From contig NZ_RHNY01000002.1 in assembly GCF_003946345.1 (NCBI RefSeq), positions 124,001-188,000 on the forward strand: DNA of 64,000 bases. Direction: 5' to 3'. Made by a program: the position numbers and the translations under genes. The first letter of the stretch is position 1. The number at the start of each line of letters is the position of its first letter. The notes below the pieces were generated by a model, which did no database searches, was not told where the DNA came from, and worked only from the letters and a program-made list of their open reading frames with translations. This DNA comes from Levilactobacillus tongjiangensis. Lineage in GTDB: Bacteria > Bacillota > Bacilli > Lactobacillales > Lactobacillaceae. Shown in pieces: positions 9,683-18,631 of this stretch.

Positions 9683-9977
9683 AGTCGCCCTTAACAACCG
9701 TTAATCCATTAATCAAGCCAGCCACCAAATGGCTTCATACCAACGCTAGTGGCAAGAATTCCTCTATAAGTTCAATAGAATTGCACCATTAGTTACTGGC
9801 TACGTCGTCCTCTTTTTTAACCGCCATATTTTTTTCTCACAGATGCCCTACTCCAGCCAATTGTCATTATAGTAAATACAGAGCAGTGAATGAAACATCT
9901 TAGACAAAGTATTTCTGACACAAGCAGTTGTTCCGATTGATGTTTGGTCAATCTGTAGGCTGCGAGCACTGGTAGAT
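9683..9977. other. Gene-free stretch upstream of the LPQTG adhesin
   Basis: No convincing ORF with a ribosome site on either strand. It presumably holds the adhesin promoter, but I could not single out a convincing -35/-10 pair. No repeat or hairpin stands out. Confidence 0.4.
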
Positions 9978-9992
9978 TGGAGGAGGATTACG

Positions 9993-11759
9993 ATGCGGAA
10001 AAAGAAAACCAAGATTATTATTGGCATTTTACTAGCTGTTTTTGTTTTCTTGATCGGCGGTATCGGTATGACTTCAGTCACTGCTCAAGCCAAGAATATC
10101 CAAGTCGCCGGTTTAGGTGAAAATGATGCGGTTATCACGGATACCAATGGTAAAGTCATTCCTAACGGTAGTGATCTCAGTAAGTGGGACACCTATCAGG
10201 TTGACTACAAATGGGGTATTCCCGACGGCGTAGCCATTCAGGCCGGCGACACGGCAACTGTTACTTTTCCTCACTCAGCTGTCGGTCGGCGAGACGTTTC
10301 GTTCCCACTGTATGATGACAGTGGCCGGGAAATTGGGACATTTTCGATTAAGGAAGGTGAAAACACGGGGACTATCACCTTTAACGACACCCTATCCAGT
10401 ACGTCAACTAACCGTAGCGGCGACTTACATTTCTACGTCAAGGGAACCGAAGAGAATGCCAACATCGGCCTTGACTGGGGTATCAACAAGATTGGCTGGG
10501 TAGCTGAACGTAACTCAGATGGCTCCCCTGCATTACTCACCTGGAACATTGCGTTCAACCCCAACAGCACGAACTTAGGTCAAGCCGTTATCACTGATAA
10601 CCTCGGACCCGGGCAAAGTTACGTCCCCGGTAGTGTCCACGCCCAAACTGGAAAATTCGATGACACTGGTAGCTTTGTTAGTGACGGTGGTTCCATAACG
10701 CCTAACGTTGAAGCTGGCAATAGTACCGTCATTTTCACTTTTGAGAATGTCACCACAGCGGTGAACATGACCTATCACACGAAGCCGGACGTCTCCGGAA
10801 CTGGTGGCGCTTGGAAAAACAGCGTCTCACTTAATGGCCAAACCGTTAACTCTCAAATCGTTTGGGGCGGCGGTGGCACGGGTAACGGCGACAATGGCGG
10901 TGGTACCGAAGAGGAAGATTCTGGCTTAGTCAAACTGACGAAGACCGATAAAGCCACTGGCAAAGCGTTAGCCGGTGCCGTCTACGAACTCCAAGATGCA
11001 ACTGGCAAAGTTATCAAGGCCGATTTGACCACTAATGCTGACGGAACGATTACCTACGGCGGATTAGCCGCAGGCAAGTATCAATTCGTTGAAACCAAGG
11101 CACCCGAAGGCTATGAGTTGGATAAAACGCCAATTCCATTTGAAATTGAAGCTGGTTCATCCGCTGAAGTCAGTGTAACTGCTGAAGATACGAAGACGCC
11201 TGATACCACCGGACCCGAAAATCCTGGCACAACGACGCCACCAACTAATCCAGAGAATCCCGGGACGACAACGCCACCAACGACGCCAACTAACCCAGAA
11301 AAACCTGGTACCACAACACCTCCTACGACGACGCCAACCAATCCAGAGAATCCCGGCACGACGACGCCTTCCGTCAAGCCACCAAAGCCAACGAAACCGG
11401 TCAAGCCTACTAAGCCAGTTAAACCGGTGAAGCCTGTCAAGCCAAACAAACCTGCGAAGCCAAATAAGCCAATCACCTACCCAGGCAGTGGTCAAGCGAG
11501 TGGCAACGTGACAACCGGTGGGGCCGGTAGCAACATTTCCGGTGGGACTGGTTCTGAATCCACTGGTTACGGAGCTGGTAGCGGTAGTGGCACCTCAACC
11601 GCCGGTAGTGGCTCATCAACTGACAGTGGCAATTACGTCGGATCCACCCTGCCACAAACAGGCGAACACAAGACCAGTAGCTTCCTGCTAACACTTGCTG
11701 GATTTGCTCTGTTAATTACGACTAGTGGCCTCTGGATTCATCAGAAGCGGCATGAATAA
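9993..11759 (+). CDS. LPQTG-anchored adhesin with collagen-binding-type and SpaA-type domains
   Basis: The 588-residue protein starts after a perfect AGGAGG. Residues 1-33 are a signal peptide (MRKKK then a hydrophobic core). Residues about 38-300 resemble the paired Ig-like adhesin fold of Cna-type collagen binders (LLTWNIAFNP; VITDNLGPG). Residues about 312-395 are a SpaA/Cna-B prealbumin-like domain (KLTKTDKATGKALAGAVYEL ... FVETKAPEGY) with Lys, Asn and Glu positions typical of self-formed isopeptide bonds. A Pro/Thr/Lys-rich stalk of NPENPGTTTPP-like repeats follows, then a Gly/Ser region and sortase signal LPQTG (553-557) with membrane helix and basic tail. Ligand specificity is not predictable. 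Confidence 0.9.
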   Translation: MRKKKTKIIIGILLAVFVFLIGGIGMTSVTAQAKNIQVAGLGENDAVITDTNGKVIPNGSDLSKWDTYQVDYKWGIPDGVAIQAGDTATVTFPHSAVGRRDVSFPLYDDSGREIGTFSIKEGENTGTITFNDTLSSTSTNRSGDLHFYVKGTEENANIGLDWGINKIGWVAERNSDGSPALLTWNIAFNPNSTNLGQAVITDNLGPGQSYVPGSVHAQTGKFDDTGSFVSDGGSITPNVEAGNSTVIFTFENVTTAVNMTYHTKPDVSGTGGAWKNSVSLNGQTVNSQIVWGGGGTGNGDNGGGTEEEDSGLVKLTKTDKATGKALAGAVYELQDATGKVIKADLTTNADGTITYGGLAAGKYQFVETKAPEGYELDKTPIPFEIEAGSSAEVSVTAEDTKTPDTTGPENPGTTTPPTNPENPGTTTPPTTPTNPEKPGTTTPPTTTPTNPENPGTTTPSVKPPKPTKPVKPTKPVKPVKPVKPNKPAKPNKPITYPGSGQASGNVTTGGAGSNISGGTGSESTGYGAGSGSGTSTAGSGSSTDSGNYVGSTLPQTGEHKTSSFLLTLAGFALLITTSGLWIHQKRHE

Positions 11760-11807
11760 AAAATCCTCACGACTAATATGATCTTAGTTGGTCACTGATT
11801 AGATTAT

Positions 11808-11845
11808 AAGACTGCCTCAAGCTAATCTTGGGGCAGTCTTTATTG
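11808..11845 (+). terminator. Intrinsic terminator of the adhesin gene
   Basis: AAGACTGCCTCAA pairs with TTGGGGCAGTCTT, followed by TATT. Confidence 0.75.
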
Positions 11846-11862
11846 TGGTCCGGACAAGCAAA

Positions 11863-11874
11863 TGGTCTAGTCCA
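11863..11874. promoter_or_regulatory. Orphan NagR/DasR-like site
   Basis: AAATGGTCTAGTCCA is identical over 15 nt to the site at the pgi promoter, but no promoter or gene start is close by. It may be fortuitous or a relic. Confidence 0.25.
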
Positions 11875-11916
11875 GCTGATTTTCCAACTTTTTCGCTGTT
11901 CGAATTTTTGCACAAC

Positions 11917-11957
11917 AAAAAAAGTCCACAAACGTTGTTTTATCAACGTTTGTGGAC
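11917..11957 (-). terminator. Terminator of tRNA-Glu
   Basis: On the minus strand GTCCACAAACGTTG pairs with CAACGTTTGTGGAC (14 bp, loop ATAAAA), followed by TTTTTTTGTTGTG. It begins 7 nt after the tRNA. Confidence 0.9.
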
Positions 11958-11963
11958 CACTTA

Positions 11964-12037
11964 TCACCCGCACGGGGCTCGAACCCGTAACTCCGCCTTG
12001 AGAGGGCGACGTCTTAAACCAGTTTGACCAGCGGGCA
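11964..12037 (-). tRNA. tRNA-Glu (anticodon CTC)
   Basis: The cloverleaf has D stem GTC/GAC with loop AAACTGGTTTAA, anticodon stem TCGCC/GGCGG with loop CTCTCAA (anticodon CTC, codon GAG), and T arm ACGGG-TTCGAGC-CCCGT. The acceptor is TGCCCGC/GCGGGTG, so its two terminal pairs are U-G and G-U, which is weak. CCA is not encoded. A strong terminator follows. The C34 anticodon reads only GAG, so this is a minor isoacceptor beside a TTC species encoded elsewhere. Confidence 0.85.
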
Positions 12038-12308
12038 ATGTCATTTACTAGCAATATCTAATTTACGCTATTCGCTAAAAAAAGTCAATCCTTCTCTGCA
12101 TGAAATTACATTAAAGTGAGACTTCATGCAGTCGTTTAGATTTTAGGCCTGACTCAGCTATTACATTACCAGTTTAGTCGGTAACACCCACTCAGTCCAG
12201 ATGCTACTGGTTCGTTCCCAGTATACCCAACTGCATTACTGGTCCAGCAGTCCCAAAAGTCCAACGTCGAACGGTTCTCTTTACGCCAAGTCGTCACACT
12301 TGCGTTAT

Positions 12309-12328
12309 CGAACATTTGTTCGTATAAT
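12309..12328 (+). promoter_or_regulatory. LexA box overlapping a promoter
   Basis: CGAACATTTGTTCG (12309-12322) is a perfect 5-bp inverted repeat of the Gram-positive SOS operator type (CGAAC-N4-GTTCG), immediately followed by the -10 box TATAAT (12323-12328). It lies 20 nt before the start of a small gene. Confidence 0.75.
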
Positions 12329-12347
12329 GCTATTTGAGGTGATGATC

Positions 12348-12605
12348 ATGGACCAACGCGCATTCAATGGAAAATTACTAGCAGACCCCAAAGTACTCAA
12401 ACTTAGCCCCCTGCTCATCTTCGCTAAAATTGCCGATGAGACTGGTGGCATACACAACTGTCTAATTCATCAACATGGGCTAAACTTTCTCTACCAAGCG
12501 ACTGTCGGGGCGCACGTCGCACTTTATGGTCACACGAACCAGCGCAAACAATTTATCGTGACCCACTTTACTGTAGTGGCCAGTTCGGCTTCGGTGGCCT
12601 CCTAA
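12348..12605 (+). CDS. Small SOS-regulated protein, possible OB fold
   Basis: The 85-residue protein follows GAGGTG and a promoter covered by a LexA box, so induction by DNA damage is likely. Patterns such as FNGKLLADPKVLK, LLIFAKIADETGG and HVALYGHTNQRKQF resemble the strand order of SSB-like OB folds (G-L-x-x-D-P near the start, V-x-L-x-G before the last strands). This is a weak structural guess; no family is certain. A role in binding single-stranded nucleic acid during SOS would fit. I started at the second of two close ATGs, 8 nt from the ribosome site; the first ATG (12342) would add MI. Confidence 0.65.
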   Translation: MDQRAFNGKLLADPKVLKLSPLLIFAKIADETGGIHNCLIHQHGLNFLYQATVGAHVALYGHTNQRKQFIVTHFTVVASSASVAS

Positions 12606-12621
12606 CATTAATTGTTCAACT

Positions 12622-12675
12622 AAAAACACGTCTGAAGACTCGCCCCAAATGGACGAAGCTTCAGACGTGTTTTCT
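12622..12675 (+). terminator. Intrinsic terminator of the SOS gene
   Basis: AAAACACGTCTGAAG pairs with CTTCAGACGTGTTTT (15 bp) around a longer loop, followed by a T-rich tail. Confidence 0.85.
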
Positions 12676-12829
12676 TTGGACAAAACCATGCTTGCTAAAT
12701 CAACAGCTATTGAGAACATCGATTGGTTTTAATCAATTCCAATCACATCCCCGTTAGCCATTAATTCATCGGTTCATCCTTAGTATTGCCTCTCCCTGAC
12801 GGCAGAAGAGGCAATAGTTAGTGAATATC

Positions 12830-13408
12830 TTATTTTTTGGGACCGTAAAGGGTCTCATAGTTGTACCCCTTAGGGTTGGTTATTTTAGCCAAGTGCTTGC
12901 TGGTGTAATAGTAAGGCGTGTCCACGGGCAGTGACCGCAGATTCTTAGCATGCAGTACTTTAACCTTTTTACCATTCACTTTAGCAGTGACAACCTTGTA
13001 GCTAGTTTGCATGAACCTATGCGTCATAGCCGACTTAGAGTCTCTCCAGTAGCCTACCTCGGTTGACTTACCAACCTTGTTGGCAAATATCCAGCTGTCC
13101 TTTCCCGTCTGGAGTTTCTTAGCTGGATCATATTGATGCAAGACATATTTATAAGTGCTGGCTTTAGTGTTTCCCCAGCCATTCCAAGTGTCCTTCAATT
13201 TAGTTGCTGAAATGGTTAGCTTACTATATCTGAACTTACCTTTATCATTTTTTTCGTAGTGATACCAGGTACGCCGTAAGGACTTGGGAAGAGTCTTCAA
13301 AGACTTCTTAGCCTTAGCATCTGCCGTAACCCCTGGCGTAGCTACAATAACTGCAGCTCCCATGGTTGTAGCAACCATCACTGCACTCACAATTTTCAAT
13401 AATTTCAT
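12830..13408 (-). CDS. Secreted basic protein, 192 residues
   Basis: MKLLKIVSAVMVATTMGAAV begins a clear signal peptide (cleavage probably near ADAKA). The mature part is Lys/Tyr/Trp-rich, starting SLKTLPKSLRRTWYHY, which matches a common family of uncharacterised exported Lactobacillus proteins. No catalytic motif and no wall-anchoring motif are visible; the high charge could hold it to the cell surface. The start is fixed by AGAGGAG 7-10 nt upstream; 13 further codons are open before it without a ribosome site. It is last in a run of three secreted proteins on the same strand. Confidence 0.75.
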   Translation of the reverse strand: MKLLKIVSAVMVATTMGAAVIVATPGVTADAKAKKSLKTLPKSLRRTWYHYEKNDKGKFRYSKLTISATKLKDTWNGWGNTKASTYKYVLHQYDPAKKLQTGKDSWIFANKVGKSTEVGYWRDSKSAMTHRFMQTSYKVVTAKVNGKKVKVLHAKNLRSLPVDTPYYYTSKHLAKITNPKGYNYETLYGPKK

Positions 13409-13460
13409 AATTTTTCTCCTCTTAACTATCGATATTCTTAAACTCAAAAACTATCAAGTT

Positions 13461-14171
13461 TTAACTCAAATCCTCTACCGCTGTGCTTAAAGCCTGAGAA
13501 AAGGTTTTCATACTTGAGCTAACAGCATCAACGTTATCAGTGTATGGTTCCTGCTGGTCTAATTTCTTAGCCATTGCATCCAAGCTCGACCGTTGGGCAC
13601 CAGAAAATCGGTTTTTAAAGACACCATAAATATCCAGTAAAGCGTCTTTATCCTTTTTGACAACGTTAACATTGCCAAAATCGCCACTGTATTCGGCCCA
13701 GGTATACATAATTGATGTAGCCATGTCACCATAACTGCGTTCAGTAGGGATAGATTTATCACCACTGTTGACTGGCATCAAAGCATTTAGGTAAGCCGTA
13801 TATGTTTCCTTTAACCGCTTCTGCTTATTGAACGGTGCCTTACCAGAACGCAAATACTTCTTGTAGATCCAACCAGACTTCTTTCCAGCCTTAATGTAGG
13901 CCAGGGTCCCCTTCTTACCATGATTCTTGATCACAGCCTTCTTGGTGGCCGTCCAGGTCGTGTAACGGTACTTACTCATCTTGTACTTGCGATGAGTTAA
14001 CTTGGCACTACTATAAATATTGCCAGTACTTCCATGGTAGGTCTTGCTAGCAACATTTTTGCTTGAAAGCACCTTGACCTTACTCTTGGCGCTCGCCGGT
14101 GTCGTCAAACTCGGTACAACTAACACCACACTCAGGACTGCTAACAATCCCGTCTTCATCAACTTGTTCAT
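13461..14171 (-). CDS. Secreted protein with SH3-like wall-binding region
   Basis: The 236-residue product has a signal peptide (MNKLMKTGLLAVLSVVLVV...ASA). Residues about 45-115 (YRYTTWTATKKAVIKNHGKK, then LAYIKAGKKSGWIYKKYL) have the look of the SH3/GW-like modules that bind cell-wall polymers in lactobacilli. The C-terminal half (about 125-236) is helical, without a known motif. The ribosome site is weak (AGAAAG); an in-frame GTG three codons earlier is possible but too close to it. The function is probably at the cell surface; the partner is unknown. Confidence 0.7.
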   Translation of the reverse strand: MNKLMKTGLLAVLSVVLVVPSLTTPASAKSKVKVLSSKNVASKTYHGSTGNIYSSAKLTHRKYKMSKYRYTTWTATKKAVIKNHGKKGTLAYIKAGKKSGWIYKKYLRSGKAPFNKQKRLKETYTAYLNALMPVNSGDKSIPTERSYGDMATSIMYTWAEYSGDFGNVNVVKKDKDALLDIYGVFKNRFSGAQRSSLDAMAKKLDQQEPYTDNVDAVSSSMKTFSQALSTAVEDLS

Positions 14172-14217
14172 GCCACACACACTTTCTAGAACAATTCGTT
14201 CTCACTTTAATTTTGTG

Positions 14218-14751
14218 TTACTTGTAAGCCTTGACCTTAAATTGCTTATTAGCGGATAACACAGTAAAAGACTTGTGACCCTTAATTTTTTCAGTATAGC
14301 CTGCCCGTAACTTAAGCTTCTTGGCCTTGGTCTTCACCACCTGACTAAAAGTTAACTTCTTCGTTAATTTAGCCAATTTGGTGGTGTTACCCATACTAAT
14401 CTGAACGTTCTTTGCAGGTGTGAAAACACTGGTCCTAATGTTGGTGACCTTTAGCTTCCCACTGACCTTCACCGATTTACCAGACTTAGTGCGCTTGGCC
14501 TTCACGTTTGTGACCTGGTAGGCCCAGCGATTTTCCTTGGCGTTAACCGTTTTATCGACGATAAGTCCCAGTTTAACTGCCTGTTCTGCAGTATATTCTT
14601 TACCGTTATACGTCACGGTCTGCTTACCACTGTCATCTGTAATCGTAACTTTCAAAGACTTGGCTTGTGCCGTGGTAGACGCCGTAATCAAACCACCGCC
14701 TACGCTCAGCACAACCAGCAAACTAGTGAGTCCGCTTTTCATCAATCCCAT
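14218..14751 (-). CDS. Secreted Lys/Thr-rich protein, 177 residues
   Basis: A signal peptide (MGLMKSGLTSLLVVLSVGGG) with a likely cut after AQA is followed by a mature domain rich in Lys, Thr and Val with alternating beta-like pattern (VTITDDSGKQTVTYNGKEY; KVKAKRTKSGKSVKVSGKLK). No anchor motif. I recognise no family with confidence. AAGGAGG lies 9 nt before the chosen ATG; the upstream in-frame ATG would place that site inside the gene. First of three adjacent exported-protein genes, each with its own ribosome site; promoter presumably in the 14752-14850 stretch. Confidence 0.7.
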   Translation of the reverse strand: MGLMKSGLTSLLVVLSVGGGLITASTTAQAKSLKVTITDDSGKQTVTYNGKEYTAEQAVKLGLIVDKTVNAKENRWAYQVTNVKAKRTKSGKSVKVSGKLKVTNIRTSVFTPAKNVQISMGNTTKLAKLTKKLTFSQVVKTKAKKLKLRAGYTEKIKGHKSFTVLSANKQFKVKAYK

Positions 14752-14990
14752 ATGTAGTTCCTCCTTCAAGTAGCAACCGGTCGCCTTGATTGCCTTTATC
14801 CCTGTCGTAGTGTTAACTCACTAGACACTAGTAATCATACATGATGGGTATGTCACATTATGTCGTTTGGCCTGGTTTGTCGAATAAAAATATAAATTTT
14901 TTCAACTATAACCAGCAATTTCAAGGACATCGACTTGGTATGCCGACCGCAGCCGACAATCACCAACAACGAGCTAAAATTCTCTGCACG

Positions 14991-15029
14991 AAAAAAGCCG
15001 CCAAGCCGACCTCTGTGAGGCCAATCTGA
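14991..15029 (-). terminator. Probable terminator of tRNA-Gln
   Basis: On the minus strand GGCCTC-ACA-GAGGTC with flanking wobble pairs is followed by GGCGGCTTTTTT, 22 nt after the tRNA. Confidence 0.6.
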
Positions 15030-15050
15030 CGACTAATATGAACCTTATGA

Positions 15051-15123
15051 TTGGGTATACTGGACTCGAACCAGTAAATTACGGATTCAGAGTCCGCCGC
15101 CTTACCAATTTGGCTAATACCCA
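15051..15123 (-). tRNA. tRNA-Gln (anticodon CTG)
   Basis: Acceptor TGGGTAT/ATACCCA with unencoded CCA, D loop AAATTGGTAA, anticodon stem GCGGA/TCCGT with loop CTCTGAA (anticodon CTG, codon CAG), and T arm ACTGG-TTCGAGT-CCAGT. The U1-A72 pair is typical of tRNA-Gln. It is another C34 minor isoacceptor, 3 kb from tRNA-Glu(CTC). Confidence 0.9.
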
Positions 15124-15271
15124 ATAAGCCTGTTTCCAATGTCGAAACAACTATTTAATAGTAACCTGTTCAGCGTTTGGTGTCAATAAATTTTAAGAAT
15201 TTTTCGGTCAGATTGTATGAATTATCAGAAAATGTAAATTTATACAACGTGACGATTGCCCATCTCCGACG

Positions 15272-15306
15272 CAAAAAAGGAAACCACCAAATCAGCAGTT
15301 TCCTCT
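15272..15306 (-). terminator. Terminator of the YfhO gene
   Basis: On the minus strand AGGAAAC pairs with GTTTCCT around a 13-nt loop, followed by TTTTT. Confidence 0.8.
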
Positions 15307-15320
15307 AAAATATATTTAAC

Positions 15321-18300
15321 TTATCTTCTCTGGCGCCAAACACTCACGACACCCGTAGCGACGACCACTAACACACCCAACAGGGTGGCCAATTCGCCAG
15401 CTTTCAGGCCCGGTGTTTGATACGTCAACCGAATGCGGTGGTTACCAGCTGACAGCTGTGCACCAACAAAGCCGACATTGACCTTCTTAGTTGCTTGCTG
15501 CTTGCCATCGACCGTCAGATGCCACCCCTTAGAATAAGGAATGGACGTAGTCAAGACACTTGGCTGGGCTGACTGAGATGTCCCCGTGACACTATTTTGC
15601 TTAACGGAGAGTCCTTGTAAGCCATGTTTCTTTAAGTTCTGCATCCGTTGGTCATACTGCTTACCAAATGGCACAGCGACCAATTTAACGGACTTAAACT
15701 TCAAGCTCTTCACACCCTTGAAAGCCAGCTGAATATTCCGGCAGTCCTTGTGTGAATAACCCAAGTTCAGCACGACCCGTTGCTTGTTCTGATAGTCGGA
15801 TAAATTACTCCGACCGAGTTGGCTGAACGTGTTGATATTTTCTGGCGTTGTCGCAGTCGCCGTATAGGCACCGTCACTCTGTTGTCAGATGGCACTCCGT
15901 AGCTTATTGATCCGCGAAATACCGGTATAAGCGTTGTTCTTAAAGATACTATTGCTCCGGTCACCATTGTATTTGTCGGCGACACTAAAGTTCTCCGCCT
16001 TAATACCGTCAATCTCCAGGTACAACTCGGTATTCCGCGTCTGCTTGGGATCATTGACCTTCAAATTGTAGGTAATGGGCTCATTCTGATTATCAGAAGT
16101 CATTTCCTTCAACCCATGTGCGTTAACCTGTTGGTTCCGCTTAAACGTCCGGGCGTTTTGCTCGGTCAGCTTCGTCACCCGTTGCACATCATTATCAATG
16201 TTCACCGAACGATCACGGTTATTTTTCCGCAGTGATGGCTGGAATGATTTCATTTCCAGCTCAGCCTCGGTCTTGTTCCCGTACTTCCGGTAGTCGACCA
16301 CCTTGCTCAGACTATCCAAGACTGACCGATCATCAGCCAAAGCTTGGTAACCGATTTTCCGAGTTTGACTGTGATACGTCTTGGTCTGAACACGTTTTGC
16401 ACCGCCTTCAACCAAGGCCCCCGTCGTCAAAGCCTGTTCACGGTCTGGACCGCTGAGCTGGTTAAACTGACGCTGACTGAGTTGCTGCTTTTGCAGATAA
16501 ACCAATGGCAAAGCGTTCTTTGATTTAAGCACAGTTGTCGGATAATTATTCCCCAAGTCATGGACAGATTGATCCCGGTAGGTCACGTCCTGCCCGTTTT
16601 TACGTTTGGCTGGCGTGTACCCGTACGGAAAGGCCTGCATCCCCAACTGATTCGTCCGCGCAAAGACATATTTAACGCCCAAGAGGTTGTTCATCGTCGT
16701 CCGACTATCTGCCTGATTAATGGGTTTGTTCATCTTGAATTGGGCGTTATCCATGGACTGACTAAAGTCCCCCACGGAGCCGTTTTCAATTGAAAAGTAG
16801 GTCATAATATCGTGCGTACCTAAGTTAATCCCCATGTTCGTCTTAGCTTCATTGGCATAGTAATAGAACTTACTCGTGGCAGAACGGTGAAAGCCCTTCT
16901 GCTTGTTCGTGTATTTTTGAGCACCATCGTAATAGTTCTTTTGGTACTTCGTTGCAATGCCTTGTGGCACCAGCTGAGCACTGGCACCACCAGAGTTAGG
17001 ACTGAAATAACCGTAGCCGTTCGTAATGATGTTTAAACTCAAGAGGCCTAACAAGGTCCAAATTGTTCGTGACTGAGACCACTGGAAGAAATGACTACTC
17101 AAAATGGCGCCCAGCGTGAGCAACAATAAACCGTACATCACGAAATCATGTGGATGGTTACTGTAGATAAACCCGTTAGCGGCCCAAACAACGGCCAACA
17201 ATCCCAGAGTACTGACGATCATCACCGTGAAATCGTTTCGGGTCAGATTTCCCAATTCATCCATAAAAGTCATGACTGCAAGACTAAATGCCAAGCACCC
17301 CAGCAATAACCAACGCTGTGAGGGTGTCGTCATTCCGTTCATAACGGCGGCAATTGCTGGCACCAGTGAGCCAACCACTAGCAATAAAAGACTAATGTTG
17401 AGCCACAGATAACGTTTAAAGTGGCGCAGCACAAAGACCAAACTTAAGAAGGTCAGGCCGGCTAACCCCAAGTTCACCCAGAAACGCATGGGATTCCCCG
17501 TCGTCACTAACATATTGGGTAAGCGTAAGTAATAGTTAAATGGGTATAGAAAATAACCGTTGGCAAAAGAAGACGTTGCCCGCGTCGAGCTAGTCACCCC
17601 TAGGAGCGATGGCAATAACAGTGTCCCAGATAGTAGGAACCCCGTTGCCCCAGCACCAACCAAACGACCAATTAATGGCCAAACTTTAAAATGAGTCGTT
17701 TCACGTAGCTTAAAGTAACGTAGCACTGCGTACACAAAACTACCGATGGCCAATATGTAGGCAAAATAAAAGTTACTGATTAACGCAAGTCCCGTGAAAA
17801 AGGCCAGCGGTAACCACGATTTCTGACGATAGACGTGATCAATACCGTAAGCCAAAAGTGGGAACAGAATCATTGGTAGCAGGAAGAATGGGTGCCGAAT
17901 ACTAACGTACAAAGAATACCCCGTAAACGTATACGTTAACGTTCCCAACAACCGACTACTAGGCTTGAATGACCGTTGGCGAGCAAACAACATAAATGCC
18001 AGCCCACTCACGTACAACCGCAATAAAATCAATAAGTTGTAGCCCAATTCAATACTGTGTTTGGGAAATAAACCGATTAAATAACTAAATGGGTCACCTA
18101 ACACATAGTACGAAAAAGTGGTCAACTTGTCGGCCCCTAACCCTAAATCCCAAGACCAACCAGTCAGACTGCCTTGATGGAGCCACGTATAAAACTTTTC
18201 TAAAATTGGATAGTGTTGGGCAAGCCCATCACCTTCCCAAATAAAGGACTTTCCTGTCAGCAGAAAAATGCCGTACAGGAAAATCGCCAACACCACAAAA

Positions 18301-18341
18301 ATAACGGTGTAGTCCAAATAGCTCCGCTTTGACGCCTTCAC
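15321..18341 (-). pseudogene. YfhO-family multispanning membrane protein interrupted by an in-frame TGA
   Basis: One reading frame of 1006 codons, broken only by TGA at 15885-15887, between NKLRSAI and QQSDGAYTATATTPENI. The N-terminal 400+ residues hold about 12 membrane helices, with the YfhO-type IWEGDGLAQHYP loop near the start. A large extracytoplasmic domain and a final helix before QRR at the C-terminus follow. YfhO proteins in Firmicutes are GT-C-like enzymes that glycosylate teichoic acids (YfhO modifies lipoteichoic acid in B. subtilis). TGG to TGA (Trp lost) is the simplest origin. The stop cuts off the last third of the exterior domain and the last helix. GTG start with GGGGAG 8 nt upstream. 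Confidence 0.8.
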
Positions 18342-18581
18342 GTTAAAATCTCCCCTTACTTCAAATCTAAAGCCCAATTTGTTAGCCCCTACCCCGGAGC
18401 CCAATCTACCTAACTATAGTCTGTCTAGTCATACGTCACAAGGGTTCTGACCAATTAACACCAAAACTTTAATCCTTGTCACGCCCCTGTTACCTAAAAA
18501 TAACATTAGAAATTTATTCTAACATAATTAACCCGTAACAGCTGAAACTTTTTCAACCGGTTGTCTTGTAAATTTTCCATC

Positions 18582-18618
18582 AAAAAAGGGTCGAGACAAC
18601 TGCGTCCCGAACCCTTCC
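18582..18618 (-). terminator. Terminator of pgi
   Basis: On the minus strand AAGGGTTCGGGAC pairs with GTCTCGACCCTT and runs into TTTTTT. Confidence 0.85.
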
Positions 18619-18631
18619 AAATAAAGTCAAT

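Noticed and set aside
11111-11476. Long minus-strand frame of Gly/Val/Phe repeats inside the adhesin gene
   Set aside because: It is the antisense of the Pro/Thr-rich stalk; low complexity and no ribosome site.
12095-12132. Inverted repeat CTGCATGAA/TTCATGCAG after tRNA-Glu
   Set aside because: Nine-bp arms with a 19-nt loop and no T-run or gene context; could be chance.
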